Shown here piece by piece: positions 56,019 through 64,000 of a stretch of DNA of 64,000 nt. The stretch is from an uncultured Burkholderiales bacterium (GTDB taxonomy: Bacteria > Pseudomonadota > Gammaproteobacteria > Burkholderiales > Burkholderiaceae_C), in NCBI GenBank assembly GCA_903932865.1, contig CAIZHQ010000021.1, positions 16,903 through 80,902 of the forward strand, read 5' to 3'. The stretch's first letter is position 1; every line of letters begins with the position of its first letter. Position numbers and translations under genes: made by a program. Below the pieces are notes generated by a model. It was given only the letters and a program-made list of their open reading frames with translations, was not told the DNA's origin and searched no databases.

Positions 56019-57932
56019 ATGGCCAAAGACTTCAGCACCATGGAAGACAGCAACCGCTCGTCCAACCCCAGCATTCACCAGGTGGCGGCCGAGTCCCGAC
56101 GCAGGTTTCTCAAAAGTGGCGTGACCTTGTCGTTGGCTTCGGTGCTGGCCCCGTTGGCAGGTTGTGCCAGCATGGGCGCAGCGCAGCCCAAACTCGGCTT
56201 CAAAGGCATTCCTGTGGGCATGGGTGACAAGCTGGTGGTGCCCGAAGGCTATGTAGCCACACCTTTGGCCCCATGGGGCGAGGCCGTGGGCATCCCGGGC
56301 AACATGCCCGCTTTCAAAATGGACGGCTCCAACACCGCCGACGAGCAAGCCGTGCAAATGGGCATGCACCACGATGGCCTGGTCTATTTCCCGCTTGCCG
56401 GTTCGCGCCGTGGGCTGATCGCCATCAACCACGAATACACCGACGACGGCCTGCTGCATGTGGGTGGCTTCAACGCCATGAACCCTGAGAAAGTGCGCAA
56501 ATCGCAAAACGCACATGGCCTGTCGGTGATTGAGGTCGAGCTGAAAAACCAGCAATGGCAGATGGTGCGCCCCTCGCGCTTCGCCCGCCGCCTGACCATG
56601 AGCGCGCCTTTCAGCGTCAGCGGCCCTGCTGCTGGTCATGCCCTGATGCGCACGGCCGCCGACCCACAAGGGCGCACCGTGCTGGGCACCTTGAACAACT
56701 GCGCCAGCAGCAAAACGCCCTGGGGCACTTACCTGTCTGGCGAAGAGAACTTCGCTTTTTATTTTGGCGGTGCCGACACCCCAACGTCAGACCAGCGCCG
56801 CTGGGGCGCACGCAAAGACGGGTTGTACGCCTGGGACAAACACGACGCCCGCTTTGACCTGAAACAAAACCCCAACGAATTCCACCGCTTTGGCTGGGTG
56901 GTCGAACTCGACCCGATGGACCCTACCAGCACCCCCATCAAGCGCACGGCCCTGGGCCGGGCTGCACACGAAGGCGCCTGGGTGGGCGTGACGAAAGATG
57001 GCCGCGCCGTGGTCTATTCGGGCGAAGACGCCCGCTTTGAATACATCTACAAATTCGTCAGCCGCGACAAGATTGCACCGGCAGGCAACGGTCTCACCCA
57101 AGCCCAGGCCAACCGGGAACTGCTGGACCACGGCACCTTGTACGTGGCGCGCTTTGACGCCGATGGTCGGGGCGAGTGGTTGCCACTGGTGCACGGCCAG
57201 GGGCCACTGACGGAGGCCAAAGGCTTTGCCGACCAGGGCGACGTCGTCATCAAGTCCCGCCAGGCCAGTGACCTGCTGGGTGGCACCAAGATGGACCGCC
57301 CCGAATGGCTGACCATCGACCCGGACAGCGGCTGGGTCTATTGCACCTTGACCAACAACAGCCAGCGCGGCGAGCCTGGCAGACCAGGGGTCGATGCGGC
57401 TAACCCGCGCGCCAACAACGTCATGGGCCAGATCATCCGCTGGAAAGACGAAGGCGACTTTGACGGCCGCCGCTTCGACTGGAACCACCTGGTGCTGGCG
57501 GGCGACCCCGCCAACGAACGCGCTGAGGCCAAGGGCAATATTCGGGGTGACATTTACGCTTGCCCCGACGGCATCGCCTTTGACCAGCGCGGTGTGCTCT
57601 GGATACAAACCGACACCCATGCCACCCAAATGTACAAAGGCGAGCTGGCCCGCGTGGGCAACAACCAGATGCTGGCCTGCGATCCGGTCACGGGCGAAAC
57701 CCGCCGCTTTTTGACCGGCCCCACCAACTGCGAAGTCACCGGCATTGACCTGACCCCCGACGGCACCACGATGTTCATCAGCATTCAGCATCCCGGTGAA
57801 ACCCCCAGCGACCGCAGCGACCCGGCCGATCCCTCTAAATACTCCAATTGGCCGGACTACACCCCCGGTGGACGGCCACGCTCATCCACGGTGGCCATTC
57901 GCAAAAAAGATGGCGGCGTGATCGGCTCCTGA
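56019..57932 (+). CDS. PhoX-family (DUF839) alkaline phosphatase-like protein
   Basis: A Tat-exported protein of 637 residues: SRRRFLKSGVTLSLASVLAPL is a twin-arginine signal followed by a lipobox-like Cys (PLAGC). The DUF839 beta-propeller contains RLTMSAPFSVSGPAAGHALMR, NNCASSKTPWGTYLSGEENF (the Cys and Glu that bind Fe-Ca in PhoX), EGAWVGVTKDGRAVVYSGEDARFEYIYKF and PDGIAFDQRGVLWIQTD. PhoX proteins release phosphate from phosphoesters in the periplasm. AAGGAG lies 10 nt before ATG 56019, 7 bp after the acyltransferase. No PHO box was recognised upstream. Confidence 0.87.
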   Translation: MAKDFSTMEDSNRSSNPSIHQVAAESRRRFLKSGVTLSLASVLAPLAGCASMGAAQPKLGFKGIPVGMGDKLVVPEGYVATPLAPWGEAVGIPGNMPAFKMDGSNTADEQAVQMGMHHDGLVYFPLAGSRRGLIAINHEYTDDGLLHVGGFNAMNPEKVRKSQNAHGLSVIEVELKNQQWQMVRPSRFARRLTMSAPFSVSGPAAGHALMRTAADPQGRTVLGTLNNCASSKTPWGTYLSGEENFAFYFGGADTPTSDQRRWGARKDGLYAWDKHDARFDLKQNPNEFHRFGWVVELDPMDPTSTPIKRTALGRAAHEGAWVGVTKDGRAVVYSGEDARFEYIYKFVSRDKIAPAGNGLTQAQANRELLDHGTLYVARFDADGRGEWLPLVHGQGPLTEAKGFADQGDVVIKSRQASDLLGGTKMDRPEWLTIDPDSGWVYCTLTNNSQRGEPGRPGVDAANPRANNVMGQIIRWKDEGDFDGRRFDWNHLVLAGDPANERAEAKGNIRGDIYACPDGIAFDQRGVLWIQTDTHATQMYKGELARVGNNQMLACDPVTGETRRFLTGPTNCEVTGIDLTPDGTTMFISIQHPGETPSDRSDPADPSKYSNWPDYTPGGRPRSSTVAIRKKDGGVIGS

Positions 57933-57959
57933 ACCTCTTCAGACAGTCAAGGAACCCAC

Positions 57960-58952
57960 ATGAACAGGCAACGCATGCACCTGAATGCCGCCTTGTGCGC
58001 ACTGCTGTTGGCCCTGAGCTTGCCCAGCCCAGCGCAAAAAACCATCGACCTGCAAGGCCATCGGGGCGCACGCGGCCTGTTGGCCGAAAACACCCTGCCC
58101 TCATTGGCCTTGGCGCTGCAAATGGGTGTGACCACCCTCGAGCTGGACGTGGTGGTCACCCAAGACGATGTGCTGGTGATCAGCCATGACCCTGCTTTGA
58201 ACCCCGACATCACCCGCGATGCCCAAGGCCGTTTTCTGGGCAGCAAAGGCCCTGACATTCGGCAACTGACCTTTGAGCAACTGCAAAGTTACGATGTCGG
58301 GCGCATCAACCCGACATCGCGCTACGCCCAGACTTTTTCAGCGCAAAAGGGCCAAGACGGCGTGCGCATTCCCCGTCTGAAAGACCTGTTTGAGCTGGTC
58401 AAAACCCAAGGCAACACCCAAGTCAAATTCGCCATCGAAACCAAGATCACGCCACAGCGCCCCGACCAAACACCCGACCCCGAGCGCTTTGTGCAGCTGC
58501 TGCTCAAGGACATCAAGGAACACGGCATGAGCGAGCGGGTGCAGATTCTGTCGTTCGACTGGCGCACCCTGCAGGCCGTGCAAAAAACCGCCCCCGGCAT
58601 GCCCACGGTTTACGTCACGGCGCAATTGGCGGCTTTAGACAACCTGGGCATCAAAGCAGGCCAGCCATCCAACTGGACTGCAGGGTTTCAACACGCGCAA
58701 CATGGTTCGGTGCCCAAAATGATCAAGGCCGCTGGCGGCACGCACTGGTCGTCGTTTTGGCGGGAGCTGGATGCCCCAAAAGTGCGCGAGGCCCAAAGCC
58801 TCGGCCTCAAAGTGCTGGCCTGGACTGTTAACGACCGCGAAACCATGGGCCAGATGCTGGACCTGGGCGTGGACGGCCTGGTGACAGACCGCCCAGACAT
58901 CGCGATCGAACTGCTCAAGGCGCGCGGCATCGGCTGGTCCATGCCTCGCTGA
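57960..58952 (+). CDS. glpQ: Periplasmic glycerophosphodiester phosphodiesterase
   Basis: Hydrolyses glycerophosphodiesters to glycerol-3-phosphate and an alcohol. The 330 residues begin with a signal peptide (HLNAALCALLLALSLPSPAQ). The GDPD motifs are QGHRGARGLLAENTLPS (His), TLELDVVVTQDDVLVISHDP (Glu/Asp and His) and KFAIETKITPQ. It forms an operon-like unit with the PhoX-like gene (27-bp gap). The glpQ symbol is by domain and location only; the periplasmic type is indicated by the signal. Confidence 0.9.
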   Translation: MNRQRMHLNAALCALLLALSLPSPAQKTIDLQGHRGARGLLAENTLPSLALALQMGVTTLELDVVVTQDDVLVISHDPALNPDITRDAQGRFLGSKGPDIRQLTFEQLQSYDVGRINPTSRYAQTFSAQKGQDGVRIPRLKDLFELVKTQGNTQVKFAIETKITPQRPDQTPDPERFVQLLLKDIKEHGMSERVQILSFDWRTLQAVQKTAPGMPTVYVTAQLAALDNLGIKAGQPSNWTAGFQHAQHGSVPKMIKAAGGTHWSSFWRELDAPKVREAQSLGLKVLAWTVNDRETMGQMLDLGVDGLVTDRPDIAIELLKARGIGWSMPR

Positions 58953-58999
58953 AGGGCTTGCAACCAACACAGCCCCAGCGCTGACCACCGAACGCGGCG

Positions 59000-61180
59000 T
59001 CAACGGTCCCGGTGCACCCACTGGCGGATCAGCACCGGCAGCATCAACGCCAATCCCAGCAAACTGATTTTCAGGCCCGGCGCAATCAGGCACAGGGCAC
59101 CGATAGCGCACAGCGCACGTTCCCAACCCTTCATCAAGGTCAACATGTAGCCACTGAGCGCCGCAGCCAGGGCCACGATGCCCAGCACACAACCCGTGAA
59201 GGTGACGGCAAACTCGGCCCAAGTGAAGCCCTTGGCCACCAGCAGCAAAGAAGGCGAGAACACGAACACAAAGGGCACCAGCACCTTGGCCAACCCCAAG
59301 CGGAACGCCATGTTGCCGGTCTTGAACGGATCACCCCCGGCCATGCCCGCCGCCGCATATGCGGCCAAAGCCACAGGCGGGGTGATGTCGGCCAGCACGC
59401 CGTAATAAAACACAAAGAAGTGCGCCACCAGTGGCTCCACACCCAGCTGCACCAAAGTGGGTGCGGCCACTGTGACCATGATGATGTAGTTGGCCGTGGT
59501 CGGGATGCCGCAGCCCATCAAGATGCAGACGATGCCCGTCATGAACAGCGCTGCCAAAAGCGTCAAAGACTTGCTGTCGGCTATGAAGGCGGGCAACCAG
59601 TCCATCAAGAAAGCCGAAATCATCTGTGCCCAGCCGGTGATGATGAAGCTGATCTTGAAGCCCACACCCGTGAGCGTGACCACGCCAATCACAATGCCCA
59701 CCGTGGCCGCTGCAGCGCCCACCGCCAGCGCGTATTTGGCCCCGGTTTCAAAAGCCTCCAGCAGCACCGCGTTGTCAATGCGCCCCACCAAGCCCAGCCA
59801 CTTTTGACTGACCCAAATCAGGGCCACGCCCAGCGTCAAAAAGCCCAGCTTGATGGTCTCGCCGTCGCTGCCCCAGTCCACAAACGCCACCAGCGCCAGC
59901 AGCACATGCAACACCACCAGCAAAACCCAGTTGGTGGTGCGGTTGCCCCAGACCGTTGTGCTCAGGCCCACGATCATGCAAGAGGTGATGCCAGTGAACG
60001 CCGCCAAATAAGGCGTGCGGCCCGACACCAAAATGGCGATGAGCAAAGCCAGAGGAATCAGGGTCGGCCAGCGCTGTTTGAAGGACTCGCGCAGCTTGGG
60101 CATTTCTTCATCAGTCAGTCCGCGCAAGCCGTAACGCTTGGCCTCGAAGTGCACCTGCATGAACACGCCAAAAAAGTGCATGAAGGCCGGCACAATCGCC
60201 GCAGCCACGATGGTCTGGTATGACACATTCAAAAACTCGACCATCAAGAAAGCGGCTGCGCCCAACACCGGCGGCGTGATCTGCCCACCGGTCGATGACG
60301 CGGCTTCAACCGCACCCGCAAACTCGCGCTTGTAACCCACTTTGATCATGGCCGGGATGGTGAGCGAGCCCACCGTGACCGCATTGGCCACCGATGACCC
60401 GCTGAGCGTGCCGAACATGGCCGAGCCGAACACGCTGACCTTGGCCGGACCACCGGCGTAACGCCCGGCCACGGAGGAGGCGATGTCCAGAAACAACTGC
60501 CCCAAACCAATGCGCGTAGCCAACACACCAAACAGCACAAAGTGAAAAACATAGGTGGCTACCACGCCCACCGCCACGCCATAAATGCCCTGGCTGGTCA
60601 GGTACTGGTGGTTGATCATCTGGCTCCAGCTCGCGCCCGCGTGCTTGAGCAGACCCGGAAAATACGGCCCGGTCAAGGCATAGGCCGTGAAGCCCAGCGC
60701 AATCAAAGGCAAGGGCCAGCCCATGGAGCGGCGTGTGGCTTCGAGCAAGGTGATGAACAGGACCGAGCCCATGACCACGTCCATCGTGTCCGGGTTGCCC
60801 ACTCTGAAGGCCAGGTCGTCAAATACATAGGGGATGTACATGACACTGGCCGCGCAGGCCAGGCCCAGCAACCAGTCGACCAGCGGCACGCCGCCAATGC
60901 TCAGGCGGCTTTTGGAAACAGCAGAGTCTGCGTCAGATTTGGTGGCCGCAAACACCAGAAAAATCAGCCCCAGCACAAAGGCCAGGTGAACACCGCGATG
61001 GGTGGTTTCGCGCAGCAGGCCAAAACCAGCCGTGTAGTAATGGAAACCCGACAGGATGATGAGCAGCCATTTCACGATCACCGTCGCGGGTGGCAGCGTG
61101 GGCCGAAAGCGCATTTCGGGGTCGAACTTTTCTTCCAGTTCTTGCAAATTGCGCACATTGCGCTCGAGGGCCTCGGCCAT
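59000..61180 (-). CDS. TRAP transporter fused permease, TAXI type
   Basis: A fused DctQM-type permease of 726 residues with roughly 17-19 hydrophobic helices, for example IVKWLLIILSGFHYYTAGFGLL and VVMGSVLFITLLEATRRSMG. The DctM core has VSVFGSAMFGTLSGSSVANAVTVGSLTIPAMIK, SSTGGQITPPVLGAAAFLMVEFL and MGCGIPTTANYIIMVTVAAPTL. TAXI-type systems move organic acids, amino-acid-like compounds or polyols with Na+ gradients. AAGGA lies 6 nt before ATG 61180; a strong hairpin sits 9 nt further upstream. Downstream gene of a pair with the binding protein. Confidence 0.94.
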   Translation of the reverse strand: MAEALERNVRNLQELEEKFDPEMRFRPTLPPATVIVKWLLIILSGFHYYTAGFGLLRETTHRGVHLAFVLGLIFLVFAATKSDADSAVSKSRLSIGGVPLVDWLLGLACAASVMYIPYVFDDLAFRVGNPDTMDVVMGSVLFITLLEATRRSMGWPLPLIALGFTAYALTGPYFPGLLKHAGASWSQMINHQYLTSQGIYGVAVGVVATYVFHFVLFGVLATRIGLGQLFLDIASSVAGRYAGGPAKVSVFGSAMFGTLSGSSVANAVTVGSLTIPAMIKVGYKREFAGAVEAASSTGGQITPPVLGAAAFLMVEFLNVSYQTIVAAAIVPAFMHFFGVFMQVHFEAKRYGLRGLTDEEMPKLRESFKQRWPTLIPLALLIAILVSGRTPYLAAFTGITSCMIVGLSTTVWGNRTTNWVLLVVLHVLLALVAFVDWGSDGETIKLGFLTLGVALIWVSQKWLGLVGRIDNAVLLEAFETGAKYALAVGAAAATVGIVIGVVTLTGVGFKISFIITGWAQMISAFLMDWLPAFIADSKSLTLLAALFMTGIVCILMGCGIPTTANYIIMVTVAAPTLVQLGVEPLVAHFFVFYYGVLADITPPVALAAYAAAGMAGGDPFKTGNMAFRLGLAKVLVPFVFVFSPSLLLVAKGFTWAEFAVTFTGCVLGIVALAAALSGYMLTLMKGWERALCAIGALCLIAPGLKISLLGLALMLPVLIRQWVHRDR

Positions 61181-61198
61181 ACCTGTCCTTCACAACAC

Positions 61199-61220
61199 AC
61201 AGGGCGCCGTGGCGCCCTGT
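61199..61220 (-). promoter_or_regulatory. Hairpin just upstream of the TRAP permease ribosome-binding site
   Basis: A perfect 10-bp stem (ACAGGGCGCC / GGCGCCCTGT) with GT at its centre, 9 nt upstream of AAGGA for the permease. It could limit translation or stop RNA degradation from the binding-protein end. No T-run follows. Confidence 0.6.
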
Positions 61221-61274
61221 TCAAACATTTTCACCCACGACTGGGCAGCAGCAAATCCGGGTACATACCAGTCG

Positions 61275-61312
61275 GCATCAGGCCCGTGTGAACGACACAC
61301 TGGGCCTGATGC
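61275..61312 (-). promoter_or_regulatory. Long hairpin after the TAXI binding protein gene
   Basis: GCATCAGGCCC (61275-61285) pairs perfectly with GGGCCTGATGC (61302-61312); inside it GTGTG pairs with CACAC apart from one bulged T. It lies 8 nt past the binding-protein stop. It has no T-run and so is more likely a processing or 3' protection structure, or an attenuator, than a full terminator. Confidence 0.65.
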
Positions 61313-61320
61313 GCCCCGCA

Positions 61321-62274
61321 TCACTTGAGCAGGCCGGCTTCCTTGTAGAACCGCTCAGCACCGGGGTGGAAAGGAATGCCCACACCCTTGACCGCGTTTT
61401 CTTTGGTGATGAACTTGCCTTTGGCGTGGCCCGCTGCCAGGGTGTCCTGAGCCGCTTTGCCGAACAACGCCTTGGTGATCTGGTACACGGTTTCGGTATC
61501 GGCCTTGGCACTGGTCACCCACTGGGCGCCCATGGCCATGGTCTGCACGGCGGGCACGTCCTTGTAAGTGCCTGCAGCGATCGTGTCCACAGCCAGATAA
61601 GGATTGGTCTTGCGCAAGGCATCGGCCTGGGGGCCTGACAAAGGCACCAACTCGATACCAGTGCCGCTTGATGCCAATTCGGCAATCGCGCCAGCAGGTG
61701 CACCGCCGACAAAGAAGAAGGCATCCAGTGCGCCGTCTTTGAGTTTGTCACCGGCCTGGTTGGGCTTGATGTACTCGGGCTTGATGTCGCTTTCCTTCAC
61801 GCCATAAGCAGCCAGCACAATCCGGGCGTTGACCAAGGTGCCAGAACCTGGCTCGTCCAGCGCCACACGCTTGCCCTTAAGGTCAGACACCGACTTGATG
61901 CCCGAGCCTTTTTTGACCACCAAGTGGATGCTCTCGGGATACAAGTTGGCGATCATGCGCAGGTCGGTGACCTTGGGCTTGCCCTCATACACGCCCGTAC
62001 CGGTGTAGGCCCAGGTGGCCACATCCGACTGCGAAAAACCGGACTCCAAAGCGCCACCTGCCACGCCGTTCACGTTGGCCACGGAACCGTTGGTGGCCTG
62101 GGCTGTGGCCACGATCTTGCCAGGCTGGCTGACAGCGTTGGCGATCATGCCGCCCACGGGGTAATAAGTGCCCGCGGTACCGCCCGTGCCGATGCGAAAA
62201 AATTGTTGCGCTTGCACAGGCGCAGAGATGGCTGCAGCCAGACCCAAAACCATAAACAGTTGACGACGCTTCAT
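61321..62274 (-). CDS. TAXI-family TRAP solute-binding protein
   Basis: A periplasmic binding protein of 317 residues. Signal peptide MKRRQLFMVLGLAAAISAPV then QAQ; the mature region starts QFFRIGTGGTAGTYYPVGGMI, the TAXI signature, and continues VVKKGSGIKSVSDLKGKRVALDEPGSGT. Works with the fused permease downstream. AAGGA precedes ATG 62274. The D-amino-acid dehydrogenase lies upstream and divergent (about 176 bp). Ligand unknown. Confidence 0.94.
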   Translation of the reverse strand: MKRRQLFMVLGLAAAISAPVQAQQFFRIGTGGTAGTYYPVGGMIANAVSQPGKIVATAQATNGSVANVNGVAGGALESGFSQSDVATWAYTGTGVYEGKPKVTDLRMIANLYPESIHLVVKKGSGIKSVSDLKGKRVALDEPGSGTLVNARIVLAAYGVKESDIKPEYIKPNQAGDKLKDGALDAFFFVGGAPAGAIAELASSGTGIELVPLSGPQADALRKTNPYLAVDTIAAGTYKDVPAVQTMAMGAQWVTSAKADTETVYQITKALFGKAAQDTLAAGHAKGKFITKENAVKGVGIPFHPGAERFYKEAGLLK

Positions 62275-62450
62275 GATGAATCCTTTTTTTGCTGGTCTAC
62301 AAGTTCTCAGCGGTTGAAAAAAACACAAACGCAGGTGTACCACATCTTGGCGCGTTTGCTGCCCCAAAAGTGACGACCCGAGGGTAGACTCTGATATCGA
62401 TCCCCCTAACCAACGCAGTGGGAAAAGTCTTTCAGCCAAAGGGGCAATCA

Positions 62451-63668
62451 ATGCATGTGTGTGTCATGGGCGCGGGAATTGTGGGCCTGAGCACGGCCTA
62501 CGCGCTCACACAAAGAGGTCACCGTGTCACGGTCGTTGACCAGGCCGAAGCGGGCCACGGCGCCAGTGGTGGCAACGGGGCTCAACTGAGCTACGCCTAC
62601 GTTCAACCCATGGCCGACCCCGGCATCTGGGCTCAACTGCCACAGTTGCTGCTCTCGCCTTCCTCGGCACTCAAAATTCGGCCGCAGTGGGATTCGGCGC
62701 AATGGTCATGGCTGCTGCAGTTTTTAAAAGCCTGCAACACCACGCAGTCTCAAAGCACCACGGCGCAACTGCTGCATCTTGCCGCCCAAAGCCGCACCAC
62801 CCTTGACCATTGGCGCGAGCATGAAGCGCTGGATTTTGATTTCTCCAGCAGCGGCAAACTGGTGATGTTCCGCACGGCCTCAGCCTTTGCGGGGGCTCGT
62901 CAACAATTGGCTTTGCAGCAAAGTTTGGGGGGGGTGCCGCAACAAGCCGTCTCAGCCGACGAAGCCTGCGCCATCGAACCCGCCTTGGCCCCGCGCCGCG
63001 AAGCCTTTGCAGGCGGCATCTACACCGAGAGCGAATGCGCCGCCGACTGCCTCAAACTGTGCCAGTCACTGGTCAAAATTTTGTCGGCTCGGGGCGTGCA
63101 ATGGTCCATGGGCCAAGCGGTTGAACGGCTCGTTGTGCGTGAGCGCCGGCTGCAGACGGTGCAACTGCGCAACGGGCAGGACATCGCGGCAGACGCCTTT
63201 GTGCTGAGCACCGGCCACAGCGCCCCGACACTGGCAGCGCAGGCGGGCATCCGCTTGCCCATTTACCCCCTCAAGGGCTACAGCATCACCGTCGACACCG
63301 ACGGACCCAGCCTGGCCCCGCGGGTCAGCATCACCGACAGCGCCCGCAAAGTGGTCTTTGCCCGTTTGGGCGATCGCCTGCGCGTAGCGGGCATGGTCGA
63401 ATTGGTCGGCCGCGACCCCCGCGTGATTCAACAGCGCATCGACAGTTTGCAACACGACACACAGGACTTGTTTGGCGATTGCTCGCACTGGCGCGATGTT
63501 CAGCCCTGGACCGGCATGCGCCCGGCCACTCCCACGGGCCTGCCCATCCTGGGGCGGCAGGCGCAAGGCCCCAGCAACCTGTGGCTGAACGCGGGCCACG
63601 GCGGCTTGGGCTTCACGCTGGCGGCCGGTTCGGCTGACATCGTGGCCCAAGCCATCACCGACGCCTGA
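62451..63668 (+). CDS. FAD-dependent D-amino-acid dehydrogenase (DadA-like)
   Basis: A flavoprotein of 405 residues. The FAD motif is VMGAGIVGLSTAYALTQRGHRVTVVD at residue 5; ASGGNGAQLSYAYVQPMADP is the DadA-like second block; YPLKGYSITVD and the C-terminal RPATPTGLPILG then LNAGHGGLGFTLAAGSADIVA are typical. It oxidises D-amino acids to 2-oxoacids, passing electrons to the membrane. The start is ATG 62451 with AAAGGGG 6 nt upstream. Divergent from the TAXI binding-protein gene, which may import its substrate (inference). Confidence 0.9.
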   Translation: MHVCVMGAGIVGLSTAYALTQRGHRVTVVDQAEAGHGASGGNGAQLSYAYVQPMADPGIWAQLPQLLLSPSSALKIRPQWDSAQWSWLLQFLKACNTTQSQSTTAQLLHLAAQSRTTLDHWREHEALDFDFSSSGKLVMFRTASAFAGARQQLALQQSLGGVPQQAVSADEACAIEPALAPRREAFAGGIYTESECAADCLKLCQSLVKILSARGVQWSMGQAVERLVVRERRLQTVQLRNGQDIAADAFVLSTGHSAPTLAAQAGIRLPIYPLKGYSITVDTDGPSLAPRVSITDSARKVVFARLGDRLRVAGMVELVGRDPRVIQQRIDSLQHDTQDLFGDCSHWRDVQPWTGMRPATPTGLPILGRQAQGPSNLWLNAGHGGLGFTLAAGSADIVAQAITDA

Positions 63669-64000
63669 AAAAACCAAACTCAAGCCGTCTTCGCGTCAGG
63701 CCCTGGTTCTTCACCGTGTCCCGAGTTCTCAGCCAGCGGCTTTGTTCGCGCGTCTGCCGCCGCAGAAGGGGGGGCTGCGCAGGGCCGCCCTCAGTTTTTG
63801 CTTCTTTTCGCTGCCAATCAAGGGGTAAGCAAACCCAACCAGCACCGCAGCCGCGTTCGGGGGGCAACCAGAAGGTCTCTAAAAATTCGACACCCAGTCC
63901 ATGCATGTTCTTTTCCTGGTGTTGTTGGATGTGCAAGCCCTTGTCGTCATCCGCAAGTTGACTGACCTTAAAAGAAAAATTATTTTCTATAAATTAATTA
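63669..64000. other. 3' end of window, no gene recognised
   Basis: The 332 bp after the D-amino-acid dehydrogenase contain only short frames on both strands with Arg/Cys/Ser-rich, non-protein-like composition and no ribosome-binding site. The last 30 bp are strongly AT-rich, unlike the rest, and may begin a promoter or a foreign segment just outside the window. Confidence 0.5.

Noticed and set aside
63716..63961. Small Cys/Arg/Ser-rich open frame at the end of the window
   Set aside because: No ribosome-binding site, unlikely composition, and open frames exist on both strands.

Overview
The window is a gene-dense, GC-rich bacterial chromosome segment with short intergenic gaps. Gene content and protein character point to a betaproteobacterium of the Burkholderiales, most likely Comamonadaceae (Limnohabitans/Rhodoferax-like). 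The clues are three stand-alone Bug (tripartite tricarboxylate receptor) proteins, a TAXI-type TRAP system, RecBCD rather than AddAB, an exbB-exbD-lpxK-Trm112-kdsB-adk run, and small proteins that look lineage-restricted. I see no rRNA, tRNA, CRISPR array, prophage, transposase or integron. The genus is inference.

Layout. 1-1.4 kb: the end of a type IV pilus minor-pilin cluster. 1.4-10.3 kb: housekeeping and metabolic genes (ribD, rpiA, pyrD, a thioesterase, a VTT membrane protein, an LhgO-like flavoprotein, an SDR, sodB, xseA). 10.6-14.5 kb: a cell-envelope operon (exbB, exbD, lpxK, Trm112, kdsB) followed by adk. 14.75-15.9 kb: lexA behind a perfect SOS box, with a small conserved partner. 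16-22.9 kb: a fatty/hydroxy-acid catabolic block (hydroxyacid dehydrogenase, 3-hydroxyacyl-CoA dehydrogenase, enoyl-CoA hydratase, Crp/Fnr regulator, APH-type kinase, acyl-CoA dehydrogenase). The last two resemble a split ACAD10/ACAD11. 23-33 kb: hslO, a gamma carbonic anhydrase, DUF455, xerD, a Bug receptor, an AEC transporter, divergent queG/tsaE, amiC and an aminotransferase. 33.2-42.6 kb: recC-recB-recD as one overlapping minus-strand operon, with a REP-like palindrome inside the recC reading frame. 42.9-55.3 kb: an acyl-CoA/organic-acid region (two Bug receptors, flavin reductase, acyl-CoA ligase, a degenerate HtrA-like protein, enoyl-CoA hydratase, a paired acyl-CoA dehydrogenase set, a D-aminoacylase-type amidohydrolase, a class III CoA-transferase). 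55.4-59 kb: a probable phospholipid/phosphate-scavenging trio (acyltransferase, PhoX-like phosphatase, periplasmic GDPD). 59-63.7 kb: a TAXI-TRAP transporter beside a D-amino-acid dehydrogenase.

Most of the window is ordinary core genome. The parts that deserve a second look are: the split kinase/acyl-CoA dehydrogenase module, which predicts 4-hydroxyacyl-CoA catabolism; the trypsin-fold PDZ protein that has lost its His and Asp; the likely heteromeric acyl-CoA dehydrogenase; the repeat elements (three 41-bp repeats with palindromes, a 26-bp inverted repeat beside sodB, a REP-like insertion in recC); two strong hairpins between the TRAP binding protein and its permease; and two perfect DnaA-box sequences, each in an intergenic region. 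I did not find a clearly new multi-gene defence or mobile system.
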